From Sphingobacterium zeae (lineage in GTDB: Bacteria; Bacteroidota; Bacteroidia; Sphingobacteriales; Sphingobacteriaceae), in NCBI RefSeq assembly GCF_030818895.1, contig NZ_JAUTBA010000001.1, positions 3,720,001 to 3,784,000 of the forward strand: a stretch of 64,000 nucleotides of DNA, in the 5' to 3' direction. Shown in pieces: positions 8,121 through 17,512 of this stretch. Under the pieces are notes generated by a model. That model was not told the DNA's origin. It did not search any database and worked only from the letters and a program-made list of their open reading frames with translations. The position numbers and the translations under genes are program-made. How positions within the stretch are numbered: the first letter of the stretch is position 1; every line of letters starts with the position of its first letter.

Positions 8121-9335
8121 TTAACGTTTTTGTCGAAAAGCAAAATATATGATAATTGCACTAATAAACATTAAAATGGATGCTAGAAAAAACGGAGCTC
8201 CTGAAAATTGAAATGGTGCTTTATCGTGAGTGAAATAATAAAATAAGTTTGTCATAATTGGAGGACCCAAAATAGCCGTAACACTCACTAAACTTGATAA
8301 TGCCCCCTGCAGTTCACCTTGTTCATTTGCAGGAACATTTTTACTGATTATTGATTGAAGTGCCGGTCCGCAGATTCCACCTAAGGAATAAGGAACGAGA
8401 AAAACAAACATCATCCACCCTTGATTAGTAAATGCAAAAAGCATTAAACCTAATGCATAAAATAGCAACCCAAAATATACACTTTTATGTTCCCCTAATT
8501 TTGGCGTTGTCCACCTCATTAGAATGCCTTGTACTAAGCCAAGCAATAAGCCAAGCAAACCAAGCGATAGACCTACAGTTCTTTCCGTCCAATTAAATTT
8601 ATACATAGTAAAAAAATGCCAATTGCTTTGTACAGCGTGGAGGGCAACATAGACCAAAATTAAAGCGATGACGAGATTTGATATTTTTGACTGTTTTCTC
8701 AAAAAATTAACTGTTCCAATAGGATTTGCACGTTTCCAGCTAAACGACCGACGTTTATCCTTGTCTAAACTTTCCGGTAGTATAAGCAGGCCGTAAAGAA
8801 AATTGACCATGCATAATATAGCAGCGAAATAAAAAGGAACTCTTGCGCCATAATGGCCAAGCAAACCACCTATTACAGGACCTATAATAAACCCTAATCC
8901 AAAAGCTGCGCCGATTAAGCCGAAATTTTTAGCTCTATCTTCATCGGTCGATATGTCAGCTATATATGCACTAGCTGTTGAAATACTAGCCCCAGTAAGA
9001 CCGGCAATGATTCTTCCAAAAAACAACCACCCAATAGAAGGCGCTAGTGCTAAGAGTACGTAATCAAGAGCAAATCCAAAAAGAGAAATTAAAATAATTG
9101 GGCGTCTCCCATACTTATCACTAAGATTACCCACTATAGGTGCAAATATAAATTGCGTAATGGCATACGCAAAACCAAGCCAACCTCCATATCTCGCAGC
9201 TTCACTTAGGTCATTATTGATAAGTTCTCCAATGAGTTTAGGAACTACGGGAAGTATAATTCCCCAACCTGTAATATCAATCAACAACGTTATAAATATA
9301 AATCCAATAGCTGCTTTTTTACCTGTTTTTTTCAT
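8121..9335 (-). CDS. MFS efflux transporter, tetracycline-resistance (Tet) type
   Basis: A 404-residue inner-membrane drug/proton antiporter of the TCR/Tet subgroup of the major facilitator superfamily. About twelve hydrophobic segments are visible. The cytoplasmic loop between helices 2 and 3 carries motif A, GNLSDKYGRRPI. Helix 1 contains LLIDITGWGIILPVVP, matching Tet pumps. Helix 5 has the antiporter-type LGFIIGPVIGGLLG. A second, weaker set of motifs in the C-terminal half is normal. It lies 114 bp downstream of an AraC gene on the same strand, which may control it. The gene is AT-rich next to the GC-richer dinB operon, a mild sign of separate origin. The actual substrate cannot be read from the sequence. 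Confidence 0.85.
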   Translation of the reverse strand: MKKTGKKAAIGFIFITLLIDITGWGIILPVVPKLIGELINNDLSEAARYGGWLGFAYAITQFIFAPIVGNLSDKYGRRPIILISLFGFALDYVLLALAPSIGWLFFGRIIAGLTGASISTASAYIADISTDEDRAKNFGLIGAAFGLGFIIGPVIGGLLGHYGARVPFYFAAILCMVNFLYGLLILPESLDKDKRRSFSWKRANPIGTVNFLRKQSKISNLVIALILVYVALHAVQSNWHFFTMYKFNWTERTVGLSLGLLGLLLGLVQGILMRWTTPKLGEHKSVYFGLLFYALGLMLFAFTNQGWMMFVFLVPYSLGGICGPALQSIISKNVPANEQGELQGALSSLVSVTAILGPPIMTNLFYYFTHDKAPFQFSGAPFFLASILMFISAIIIYFAFRQKR

Positions 9336-9449
9336 CCTGTAAAATTAAACAGCGATAAATAGCAGGTATTGACAATTTAATGGTGTTTACGTACAATCTG
9401 AAAGCTAATCATATGCTGTAAATAGTTCAGATAAAAAGGACATAAATTA

Positions 9450-10349
9450 TTATTCGTTTCTATAGGTTTTTGGCGACACCCCCACTATTCTTTTAAAGTA
9501 TCGGCAAAAGACACTCGTTTCTTCGAAATGAAGCTCGCTGCTAATTTCTTTAATTGATAAATTAGAAGATTTCAGTAGTGTTTTAGCATGTAGAATGGTG
9601 ATATGATCAATCCACTGTAATACAGATTTTCCAGTTCTCTGTTTCAGGAAGGTGGAAAGATATTGTGGTGTTAAATTTAGCTTATTAGCATAAAACGCAA
9701 CGCTTCTTTGTTGGTTTGCATGTTTTGAAATGAGTAGATAAAAATCGTCTATAATCTCATGTGTGCGGTTTTTAACCAAGCTTTTGTTACTCGGTAAAGA
9801 AGAATATACTTCAGAAATCATACTTATGAGAACCATAACAAGATGTCGAAGCATTTCCGTTTTATTATGGCTAGGTTTTTTATTATAGAAATTTTGTATA
9901 AGCGTCAATAAATCATTTTGCAACTTAATTTCTTCAGGTTGAAGTCTGATAACTGGCTGCCATCTCATTTGGTTGTTCATTACAAACTCACGTAAAATTG
10001 GAAATGCTGTAATAAAATCTAACGAAAGACCAATGGTTACAATTTGGGCATCGTCACTCAATGATTTTGTATCCATCATCAATTGCGGCTGTAAAACAGC
10101 AATATCCCCTGCGCTCATTTCATATTCTAAAAAATGAATCTGTGCTTTCATGGATCCTTGTATCAGAAATCCTAACAATAAACCATCAAATAGACGGCTA
10201 TTATTTGTATATTCCTTTTTAGGATCATTTTGCTGATTGAGAATAACTATTCCTTCCGTCTTTTTTGAAGAATCAAGATTGTACAATTTATAGACATTAT
10301 CCAAAGTTATCAATAGAGCCATTTGCAAATATCTAAAAATTGAAATCAT
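9450..10349 (-). CDS. AraC family transcriptional regulator
   Basis: A 299-residue regulator with a ~180-residue N-terminal sensing region and a C-terminal AraC double HTH. The HTH is visible as VAFYANKLNLTPQYLSTFLKQRTG and LSIKEISSELHFEETSVFCRYFKRIVGVSPKTYR. The sensing region includes FLEYEMSAGDIAVLQPQ, a cupin-type ligand fold. It is upstream of and co-oriented with the Tet-type efflux gene, so it is a plausible activator of that pump; this is inferred from order and spacing only. A second ATG nine codons in is an alternative start. Confidence 0.85.
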   Translation of the reverse strand: MISIFRYLQMALLITLDNVYKLYNLDSSKKTEGIVILNQQNDPKKEYTNNSRLFDGLLLGFLIQGSMKAQIHFLEYEMSAGDIAVLQPQLMMDTKSLSDDAQIVTIGLSLDFITAFPILREFVMNNQMRWQPVIRLQPEEIKLQNDLLTLIQNFYNKKPSHNKTEMLRHLVMVLISMISEVYSSLPSNKSLVKNRTHEIIDDFYLLISKHANQQRSVAFYANKLNLTPQYLSTFLKQRTGKSVLQWIDHITILHAKTLLKSSNLSIKEISSELHFEETSVFCRYFKRIVGVSPKTYRNE

Positions 10350-10863
10350 ATATTAAATTAATAAGGTACTAAATCATCAATATGAGGTAGTTCATCTCAT
10401 TATCAATAATTTAAACATAGAACACTTCCTATATCAGTAAGAAAAAAGTTTGAAAAAAAACTGGAGCATTTAGAAGTAGAGCATTTGGACTAATTTATAA
10501 AGCTACTTTAATAATCGTAGCTATTTTTAGGGGAGATTACATTGGTACAACCGAAAAAGACATTATTTATTCTGCCTTAGAATACTTATCTTCAGAGGAG
10601 TTTGCTAGAAAAACAAATAACCAAAATATTGGAGCTTAACTAAGTGTCCATTTTATTGTTGTAACTCCACTCGAGGGAGTAAAACGAAAACTATAAAGTA
10701 AGGATAGTATTAGACCATCTGTAAAGTTATTCTACGACGAGACAACTTGAATTCGATGTTTTAAAAGTTAGCAAAACAAGATTATTACACTTAATTGAAA
10801 CTGTTGATAAAAAAAATATTATTTGAAGGTTCTACAAACTAGAATAATATATAGTTTGGCAAA
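10350..10863. other. 514 bp stretch with a start-less 61-codon open frame
   Basis: Between the AraC gene and the transglutaminase-like gene there is no clear gene. On the plus strand, 10454-10639 is open for 61 codons but contains no ATG. It encodes a short hydrophobic run (LIYKATLIIVAIFRG), then a polar tail ending EEFARKTNNQNIGA. It could be the end of a decayed gene or chance. The rest is AT-rich with no hairpin terminator that I trust. Confidence 0.3.
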
Positions 10864-12810
10864 TTACCACCACACCTGTCTATTATTTTGATAAGTAAAA
10901 ATCCTTTCTTCTGTACCTCTTGTTTTATTATGTAAGAGGAAAAGCGCGCTTTGCGGACATTCGCTAAAATTAACCGATATATCATCCGCTATTTTTAATC
11001 CAAGCGATCGCCATTTGCCACTATTCCAATACATCAGCTCATACTCATCACCTAACTCAATGTCATTCCCATCTCCTCTCATAAAACATACTACGCGATT
11101 AATTTCCACAGGTTTTTCGTAGGACATTCCCACCCAACCTCCGGAACCTTCAGGAGCATCAAAAAAGGTTAATAAATCGTGATCGAATGCTGCTCCTTTT
11201 TCGTATTTTTTTTCTGGAACCCAAGATCCTTGAGTTCCAATAACCTTCCCAACGTATGGCTTCTTATCACCGTTTTTATAAAAGTATAATTCGGCAATAT
11301 TGGAATGCCCATTTTCGGCGGAAAGCAATCTCCAATATTGAAAGTTTTGACGTTGCTTATTGATTTTAACATCCGTATCAAAATTGTCAAATACATGGAA
11401 AGTAACGGCATCACTAAAATCACTTTTATTAGCTCCCTGAATTTTCATACCGAGCTTTCTCAAATTTGAAACATATACATTTTCTAACATGGGGTATTTT
11501 CTAAACAATTTCAATTCCTGCTTTTTAGTAGTATCGGCTTGTATCAGCTCTATCGTTCCGTTGGGATGATGAATAAATGGTGGGCCTATCTCTTCAACAC
11601 CTAACTCCGCTTGTCTTACGGGTAAAAATAAGGCGTCTTTACCGATATTTTTAAAATAGGCTATTCCATTTTTATTTTTGGCAAAATCCAAGATTTTCCA
11701 TTCAGCGTTATCAAATACTGCTAAATAAACATACGGATCGTCAGTGTTGACGTTTACTTTAATATCTGCGGTTTCCATATATTTGTCAGTCACATCTTGT
11801 ATATAGGGGGTTGAAAAAAGTATGGGTACCCTATTTTTTTGCTTTTTTATTAATTCCTCAATATCCTTATTTATTTTATATGTTTTGCGAAAGACTTTGA
11901 CCATGATATGGTCCAATTTATGAGGGGTTCCTACCTTGTCGCCCGCGGCCTCGAAGACGATTTCTTTTTTGGTATTGTTTACTAAAAAATTCCAAGAATG
12001 CCCTAAGCTTCTAAATGGCCATTGTGGAGTAAAATCCATTCCCGAAGGTATACCATTGGCTCTCATTACAGCATTAGCCAAATAGGTGTAACTGTCACAA
12101 GGGCCAGATGTGATCTTAGATAATACCTTCATACTTATGATTGTAAAGTTTTGGCTGGAATTTAGCTGAGGGTTCATATCCTGTCTTAATGCTTCGTTTA
12201 AGATGTTGCATGCTGTATATGAACTTCGTGAAGGTAAAGATGCGTATTTTAGGTTAGCCAATTTATCATTATATTTTTTAAAGAAGTATTCCTTCCAGTT
12301 ATCAAGTATTTGACCATCATAAATCTTGTAGGGCAAAATAAACTCACAAAATTCATCGAATGATAAATGTCGAGCCCAATCACTATTTTGCCAAATTTTG
12401 AAGGAATTTTCAATATTATTAATCAGGAATTTAGATGTGATTACCTTGGTATCATAGACTCGTTCGAAAGGAAGTTTCTCGTACTTCGCTAGCATTTCTC
12501 TATAAATGCTATCCCTTAAAGAATTGGATAGGCCTGATACACTATCCATCACTGCCTCAATCTGATGTAGCATGCTATCTATCTTCTTATTAGGTTTATA
12601 AGAATAATGGTAAGTCATATTCTCCAAAAGATACTTGGCAGATTTATATTTTAGGCTGTCCTCATCATGTCTTGAATAATAATCCAAAACATACTCTAGT
12701 TCTGGCCTATTTTTACCAGCGCTATTTAAGGTATTTTCCAGATCTGCATCTGCTGATTGAGCGCATGCATAGCATAATACGATAACAAAAAATAAAAAAA
12801 ACTTCATCAT
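10864..12810 (-). CDS. Transglutaminase-like exported protein with discoidin-like C-terminus
   Basis: A 648-residue exported protein, perhaps lipid-anchored (hydrophobic N-terminus ending CYACAQ, an imperfect lipobox). A transglutaminase/protease-like core lies at ~195-300, with Cys238 in KITSGPCDSYTYLANAVMRA, His271 in SLGHSWNFL and an acidic residue in FEAAGDK. This is the Cys-His-Asp/Glu order of the fold. The C-terminal ~150 residues resemble a discoidin-type carbohydrate-binding region, with paired SENGHSNIAELYFY and EINRVVCFMRGDGND blocks. The active-site residues are present, so peptide cleavage, amide transfer or cross-linking in the periplasm or at the surface is plausible. It lies 86 bp downstream of the sigma/anti-sigma pair and may belong to their regulon. 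The substrate is unknown. Confidence 0.7.
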   Translation of the reverse strand: MMKFFLFFVIVLCYACAQSADADLENTLNSAGKNRPELEYVLDYYSRHDEDSLKYKSAKYLLENMTYHYSYKPNKKIDSMLHQIEAVMDSVSGLSNSLRDSIYREMLAKYEKLPFERVYDTKVITSKFLINNIENSFKIWQNSDWARHLSFDEFCEFILPYKIYDGQILDNWKEYFFKKYNDKLANLKYASLPSRSSYTACNILNEALRQDMNPQLNSSQNFTIISMKVLSKITSGPCDSYTYLANAVMRANGIPSGMDFTPQWPFRSLGHSWNFLVNNTKKEIVFEAAGDKVGTPHKLDHIMVKVFRKTYKINKDIEELIKKQKNRVPILFSTPYIQDVTDKYMETADIKVNVNTDDPYVYLAVFDNAEWKILDFAKNKNGIAYFKNIGKDALFLPVRQAELGVEEIGPPFIHHPNGTIELIQADTTKKQELKLFRKYPMLENVYVSNLRKLGMKIQGANKSDFSDAVTFHVFDNFDTDVKINKQRQNFQYWRLLSAENGHSNIAELYFYKNGDKKPYVGKVIGTQGSWVPEKKYEKGAAFDHDLLTFFDAPEGSGGWVGMSYEKPVEINRVVCFMRGDGNDIELGDEYELMYWNSGKWRSLGLKIADDISVNFSECPQSALFLLHNKTRGTEERIFTYQNNRQVWW

Positions 12811-12896
12811 AAAGAGGTTAAGTCAGTTAATAAAAAACACCAATTGTTCTCAAATCATCTGTTCAAGGAGCGTAATAGTACATTAAAATGTTGGGT

Positions 12897-13385
12897 CTAA
12901 AAATTACGCATAAGACCTTCTTTCAATAGCGACAGCCTAATCCTGGAAGAAACAAATAGTGAAGCGATGAAAGTTAATACAACGAGAATACAGTTCAAAA
13001 AGAAATCATTGTTAACGATGGCTAAAAGACTGTCCTTATAAGCTTCGTTTGTGATACAATAATAGAAGGGAACGCATAAACAACCAATAAGTATCAAAAA
13101 AGTGGCTATGATAACACCAGAGTCAAATCTTTTATCAGATTCCATTTTCGCCATTTCAAATTTATTTATTTCTGATATGACGGCTTTAGTTAATGGAGGT
13201 CCGGGGGTAATAGATCCTTCCATCAAATGTTTCAATTGGGAGTGGGCAGATTTGATCTCCTGCAGTTTATCGGCCAACGCTTTATTGACAGCGCATTGCC
13301 GTAACAAATGTTTTTTTTGCTGCTCGGAAAGATTGCCATCAACAAAATTCCAAAGCATATTTTCGGTGTACTCGTGTTCAGACAT
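12897..13385 (-). CDS. Putative membrane anti-sigma factor
   Basis: A 162-residue protein 11 bp downstream of an ECF sigma gene. The N-terminal ~60 residues (ENMLWNFVDGNLSEQQKKHLLRQC) resemble the short helical anti-sigma domain seen in Bacteroidota, without the His/Cys zinc motif of ZAS proteins. Two membrane segments follow, around residues 88-110 (VIIATFLILIGCLCVPFYYC) and 125-147. Its expected role is to hold the sigma factor at the inner membrane until a signal arrives. The call rests on gene order and topology more than on a strong motif. Confidence 0.6.
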   Translation of the reverse strand: MSEHEYTENMLWNFVDGNLSEQQKKHLLRQCAVNKALADKLQEIKSAHSQLKHLMEGSITPGPPLTKAVISEINKFEMAKMESDKRFDSGVIIATFLILIGCLCVPFYYCITNEAYKDSLLAIVNNDFFLNCILVVLTFIASLFVSSRIRLSLLKEGLMRNF

Positions 13386-13396
13386 CTCGGAAAAAT

Positions 13397-13951
13397 TTAT
13401 ATTAAGAGTTTTTTTAATCGTGTTCTAGCTCGATGAAGTCGGGTTTTAACCGCACTATTCTTGAGATTTAAAATTGTGCATATATCTTCAATAGACTGTT
13501 CATTTAGATAGTATAATGTTATGATCAAATTATCGGCTTCGTCAAGGTCAGATAGAGCTTTTTTAAAGGCCATATTTAACTGACCTTTATCTAGCCACTC
13601 AACTTCGGCTTCTTTTTCATAAATCTCATTAGAATACTGCTGCTCGAAATCTTCTACTAAAAATAATCTAGATGCTTTTCTATTCGCAGAGATTGTCGTG
13701 GTATAGGCCACACGATACAACCAGGTACTAAATTTAGACTTGAACTCAAATTTATGTAAGTTTTTATATACCTTGAGAAAAATATCCTGCGTAATCTCTT
13801 CTGCAAATTCTCTATCACCAGTAATCTTGATAACAATTTGAAAAACAAACGAACTATACCGTTCTATTAAAATCGAAAAAGACATCATATTTCCATTAAA
13901 AACTTCCTCAATAAGTTTTTCGTCACTCGTTTTATTTGTATCAGATACCAT
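13397..13951 (-). CDS. ECF RNA polymerase sigma factor
   Basis: A 184-residue sigma-70 family factor of the extracytoplasmic-function group. Region 2 is seen as FSILIERYSSFVFQIVIKITG and FAEEITQDIFLKVYKNLHKF with KFSTWLYRVAYTTTIS. Region 4 is seen as LYYLNEQSIEDICTILNL followed by SAVKTRLHRARTRLKKLL, the -35-binding HTH. It is followed at 11 bp by its putative anti-sigma gene and preceded by GLPGLI and barrel genes (5 bp and 1 bp gaps), so all four probably share a transcript. Target promoters are not identified. Confidence 0.88.
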   Translation of the reverse strand: MVSDTNKTSDEKLIEEVFNGNMMSFSILIERYSSFVFQIVIKITGDREFAEEITQDIFLKVYKNLHKFEFKSKFSTWLYRVAYTTTISANRKASRLFLVEDFEQQYSNEIYEKEAEVEWLDKGQLNMAFKKALSDLDEADNLIITLYYLNEQSIEDICTILNLKNSAVKTRLHRARTRLKKLLI

Positions 13952-13956
13952 TTAGG

Positions 13957-14754
13957 TTAGTACATGATTCTATCAAACATCTCTTCCTTGATTTTTATCT
14001 TAGGAATAACTGCTTTCTTTAAATACCCAGGTATCTCACTTCTACTTATTTTAGCCCCCCCAAATTCTCGCTGCAGGGGACCAGAGGTAGATCGTTTATA
14101 AACCTTAGTAGCAAACCAGGTGACGTGATCATGTGGTAATGCGATTCCCAAAATCATTCCTGGCAGACCATTGAAATGCTCTGGTCCACCGGACAACGCG
14201 ATATCTTCAGTATAAAATGCCACAACATAGATAGAGTCGCCAAACACTCCATTGGCTCTAATACAATTGTATCCCGCTATGTTGCGTGTTTCATCTGTCA
14301 ATTTCCATTTGATCGACATGGTCTTTTCATCCATATTAATTTTTTTGTCAAAAATGGTCATTGCTGAAATAGCATGTTTTTGATCTAGATCTGTAAATAC
14401 GGCATTTTGAGCAGTAATCTCACTTAATATGTTTCTGCTTTCAACGTATTCTTCGGATTTGTACAACGTATTATTGTCTGCATACTCCAAAGAAAAATAA
14501 AACGTATCGAATGGCTCTGTCATTTTTGTAAAGTTGTCAATCAATCTTTTACCTTGCGGGGTCTGATCATCAAACATATTTTTAAATTGTGCATGGTTAT
14601 TCACCTTCTTTTGGAATTGAATGATACCTGACGTCGAAACATTTTGCTGCCCGTGGGAATCGCCAAAGAAGAAAAGTAGGGCGATAGTAATTAACACTAT
14701 TCTTTGAATATTTATCATATCATTTTTTGTTTCTTTGTACATATTGTGATTCAT
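13957..14754 (-). CDS. GLPGLI family exported protein
   Basis: A 265-residue protein with an N-terminal signal (IVLITIALLFFFGDSHGQ) and the family hallmark in the form GLPGMILG, within GGPEHFNGLPGMIL. GLPGLI proteins are exported, of unknown function, and usually encoded beside a TonB-type outer-membrane barrel. That holds here, because the barrel gene ends one base before this start codon. The start chosen (MNHNMYKE) keeps the translational coupling, but the ATG twelve codons in gives a more typical signal peptide. A role as a periplasmic or surface partner of the barrel is an inference. Confidence 0.85.
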   Translation of the reverse strand: MNHNMYKETKNDMINIQRIVLITIALLFFFGDSHGQQNVSTSGIIQFQKKVNNHAQFKNMFDDQTPQGKRLIDNFTKMTEPFDTFYFSLEYADNNTLYKSEEYVESRNILSEITAQNAVFTDLDQKHAISAMTIFDKKINMDEKTMSIKWKLTDETRNIAGYNCIRANGVFGDSIYVVAFYTEDIALSGGPEHFNGLPGMILGIALPHDHVTWFATKVYKRSTSGPLQREFGGAKISRSEIPGYLKKAVIPKIKIKEEMFDRIMY

Positions 14755-14755
14755 T

Positions 14756-17509
14756 TTAATTTCCCATTTTGTTAATCTCCCAAATCAAGCCAAGTGAAAA
14801 GTTTCTTCCGATCGAGGAGTAGGTATTTTCAACAATCAAATTATTATTTACAGATCTTGAAAAACCCTTATTTTGGTTCAGAATATCATTTGCAGATACT
14901 CTAACTACCAAATTTTGATTTTTAAAAAATGATCTAGCAGTAGAGAAATTTACAATACATCGTTCGAACTTTTTACTAAATACATTGATAGGCTCTTGGT
15001 AATCGTAAGTCCCATTTAATGAAAGTTCATACCTCTTGGATGGATAAAACAAAAACTCTGGAACAATTAAATATGTCCAATAATTAGCATTGAGATTTTC
15101 ATCCAACGAAGATTTGATCGTATTATATTTTGTATTGAATAAAATTGAGATATCATATTTTTCCGGATTTCTTTTTGAAAATTTTAATGAGAAATTAAGT
15201 CTCTGTACTTTATTTTCATTCAAAAGTTCATTAATATAATTGGCTGTTTGTGCAAAACTATAACCAACATCACTATTAATCTTAATATCAATCGGCGACA
15301 ATCTAAAGGAATAAATTAGGTAGCTGTCAAATGATTTTTGTTCAAATTCTGAAAGATTAGCAAACTCATAAATACTTTTTCCAACTGAATCTATCGTAAT
15401 TTTAGGAACTATAGCGTGTTGTTCCACTGCATATAGACCATTTAATAGGATGGTTTTATCTTCCATTAACATGTAATCCCTATAATTTAGATTAAACGAC
15501 TGCTTAAATGCAGGTTTAAGCAATGGATTGCCCACAAAAACATTCAAGGGATCATCATTAATCTGTATAGGTTGAACCTGACTTATATTGGGCTGTACGG
15601 TGTTGCCATTGTAGTTAAACAATAACCTATTTTTTCTCGGAAATATATATTTGGCTTCTAAATTTGGATACCAATTGACAAACTTTCTATTGAGGTTATT
15701 ATTATTAAAAAAATCTACTTGATCTTGCTGATTAAGCTCAATACCAGGAGCAATTTTCATCTGGATATGTGCCTGTGAATATTCAAACGACGCCCTTAAT
15801 TTATGAGTAGCTTGTTTAAGCTTATATTTCATTGCAGTATGAAAAACAGACGACGCGGTGTCAATATCGGAAATTTCAGTAGTATTATCAGATTGTTGTA
15901 ATGACAACTCATATTCTGATATTAAAGTTATTGCTTTCCCAAATTGATTGTTGTATGCAATTTTCCCACCATACTGTAGGTTAGTTTTCGTATTAAAACG
16001 ACGTTCATTCAGCCTTATTAGCTGATCTTCTTCATCCGAAAGGTTATAAAATAAATTCTTTGCATACAAATTGCGTTCGGTTTCTGCCCTAGCATTTGAA
16101 CTGTTTAAGCGAATGGAAATAGAACTCAATGGACTGAATTTCCTATTCCACACGAAGAAACCATTAAAACTAGAGCCGTCTCCGTTTAGATAGATATCCC
16201 GCTGGCTCTCATTCATTTTAATTCCACTTTGCCTTATACTGCTATCCGAAAACATGCTTTGAACATTGTTTTTACTTTTTAGCCCTTCTAGAAATAGATT
16301 AAATGTATTGACTGAATCTAGCGCCATTTTTATTCTCAAGTCAGCCTTATTTCTTAAATTATTTGTATTGAATTCTTCTTTAGAGAAACGTGTGAAACTG
16401 TTGTCAGGTTGAATATTTTCAATTACGGAATTCTCAAATCCTCGTGTGTTATAATCTGCAATTTTATAATTGGCATTGATATAATACTTTTTGGCTACAA
16501 AATTTTCGTCAAAATGTGCTCCCCCCGTTTTCACTGTTGGAATTCCTTTACCCTCGAAATTACCTCCACTTCCATCAACCTCGTCGATTCCGAATTCATT
16601 GTTACTAAAATTGGTTTTATCTTCCCAACCCAAACCTGTAATTCCATTATTACTTAATATACCATAGCCCGCAAGCTTGCGTTTTGAACTGAACGAATTT
16701 AACATAGCTTGGGAATCATATATTTTCGGGGTACCTCCAGTTACCTGCAACTTGCCGAAGTATCCATTTTTCTTATTAGCTTTTAAAGTGACATTAACAG
16801 TCTTCTCTTTTTTACCAAAATTATTTCCGCCAAGTTGAGTTTGTTCACTATCGCCATCATACAATTGAATTTTTTCGACAATATCTGCACGAATATTCTT
16901 GGTTACCAAAGTCGGATCATCTCCAAAAAATTCCTCTCCTTCTAATAGCACTCTTTTTACCTTTTCTCCATTGGCTGTAATATTGCCCTTCTTGTCAACC
17001 TCAAAATTTGGAAACTGCCGTAATAGATCTTCAACCCGTGCGTTTTCTCGCACTTTAAAACTATCCGCCTGAAATTCTAACGTATCTCCCTTAAGGGTGA
17101 TGGCTGCCACCTTTTTTGACTTGACAAGCACTTCTTCAAGTTTTATACTTTTCCTTTCAAGTTTTATCAATTCCAGGGTTGGTATACTTCCAACGATTGT
17201 AACGTTTAATCTCGTTTTGTATGATGTATAACGTAGGTGGGAAACAGATAGCAAATAGTTACCTAGCACTAAGCTTTTTATTGAAAAACTACCATCTTCC
17301 TTAGTCCTAGTGCTAGCGATCAATATTGAATCTTTAGATCTGAGAAATGTAATGGAAACATTGCTTAAAGGAGTTTTATCAGCGGAATCAACCACTTTTC
17401 CTCTAATCTCAAAGTGCTCTTGTGCAAATAGTTTTCTATTTGACATACTGAAAATTGAGATGTAAAGTAAAAGCAAACATACAACCCGCGATATTAATCC
17501 CCTTAGCAT
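14756..17509 (-). CDS. TonB-dependent-receptor-like outer membrane beta-barrel protein
   Basis: A 917-residue outer-membrane protein. After a signal peptide comes a carboxypeptidase-regulatory-like domain (EIRGKVVDSADKTPLSNVSITFL, ~30-115). A plug-like domain follows (ARVEDLLRQFPNFEVDKKGNITANGEKVKRVLLEGEEFFG, given here in part). The large C-terminal barrel is of the OMP_b-brl_3 type, with many alternating aromatic strands. It lacks the SusC signature and no SusD gene is adjacent; its partner is the GLPGLI gene that follows after one base. The small membrane protein gene ends 3 bp upstream. The transported or exported cargo is unknown. Confidence 0.85.
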   Translation of the reverse strand: MLRGLISRVVCLLLLYISIFSMSNRKLFAQEHFEIRGKVVDSADKTPLSNVSITFLRSKDSILIASTRTKEDGSFSIKSLVLGNYLLSVSHLRYTSYKTRLNVTIVGSIPTLELIKLERKSIKLEEVLVKSKKVAAITLKGDTLEFQADSFKVRENARVEDLLRQFPNFEVDKKGNITANGEKVKRVLLEGEEFFGDDPTLVTKNIRADIVEKIQLYDGDSEQTQLGGNNFGKKEKTVNVTLKANKKNGYFGKLQVTGGTPKIYDSQAMLNSFSSKRKLAGYGILSNNGITGLGWEDKTNFSNNEFGIDEVDGSGGNFEGKGIPTVKTGGAHFDENFVAKKYYINANYKIADYNTRGFENSVIENIQPDNSFTRFSKEEFNTNNLRNKADLRIKMALDSVNTFNLFLEGLKSKNNVQSMFSDSSIRQSGIKMNESQRDIYLNGDGSSFNGFFVWNRKFSPLSSISIRLNSSNARAETERNLYAKNLFYNLSDEEDQLIRLNERRFNTKTNLQYGGKIAYNNQFGKAITLISEYELSLQQSDNTTEISDIDTASSVFHTAMKYKLKQATHKLRASFEYSQAHIQMKIAPGIELNQQDQVDFFNNNNLNRKFVNWYPNLEAKYIFPRKNRLLFNYNGNTVQPNISQVQPIQINDDPLNVFVGNPLLKPAFKQSFNLNYRDYMLMEDKTILLNGLYAVEQHAIVPKITIDSVGKSIYEFANLSEFEQKSFDSYLIYSFRLSPIDIKINSDVGYSFAQTANYINELLNENKVQRLNFSLKFSKRNPEKYDISILFNTKYNTIKSSLDENLNANYWTYLIVPEFLFYPSKRYELSLNGTYDYQEPINVFSKKFERCIVNFSTARSFFKNQNLVVRVSANDILNQNKGFSRSVNNNLIVENTYSSIGRNFSLGLIWEINKMGN

Positions 17510-17512
17510 ATT

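Noticed and set aside
10864..12810. Peptidase or lasso-type cyclase assignment for the transglutaminase-like protein
   Set aside because: Only the Cys-His-acid order is visible; no lasso precursor, adenylating cyclase or RRE domain is nearby.
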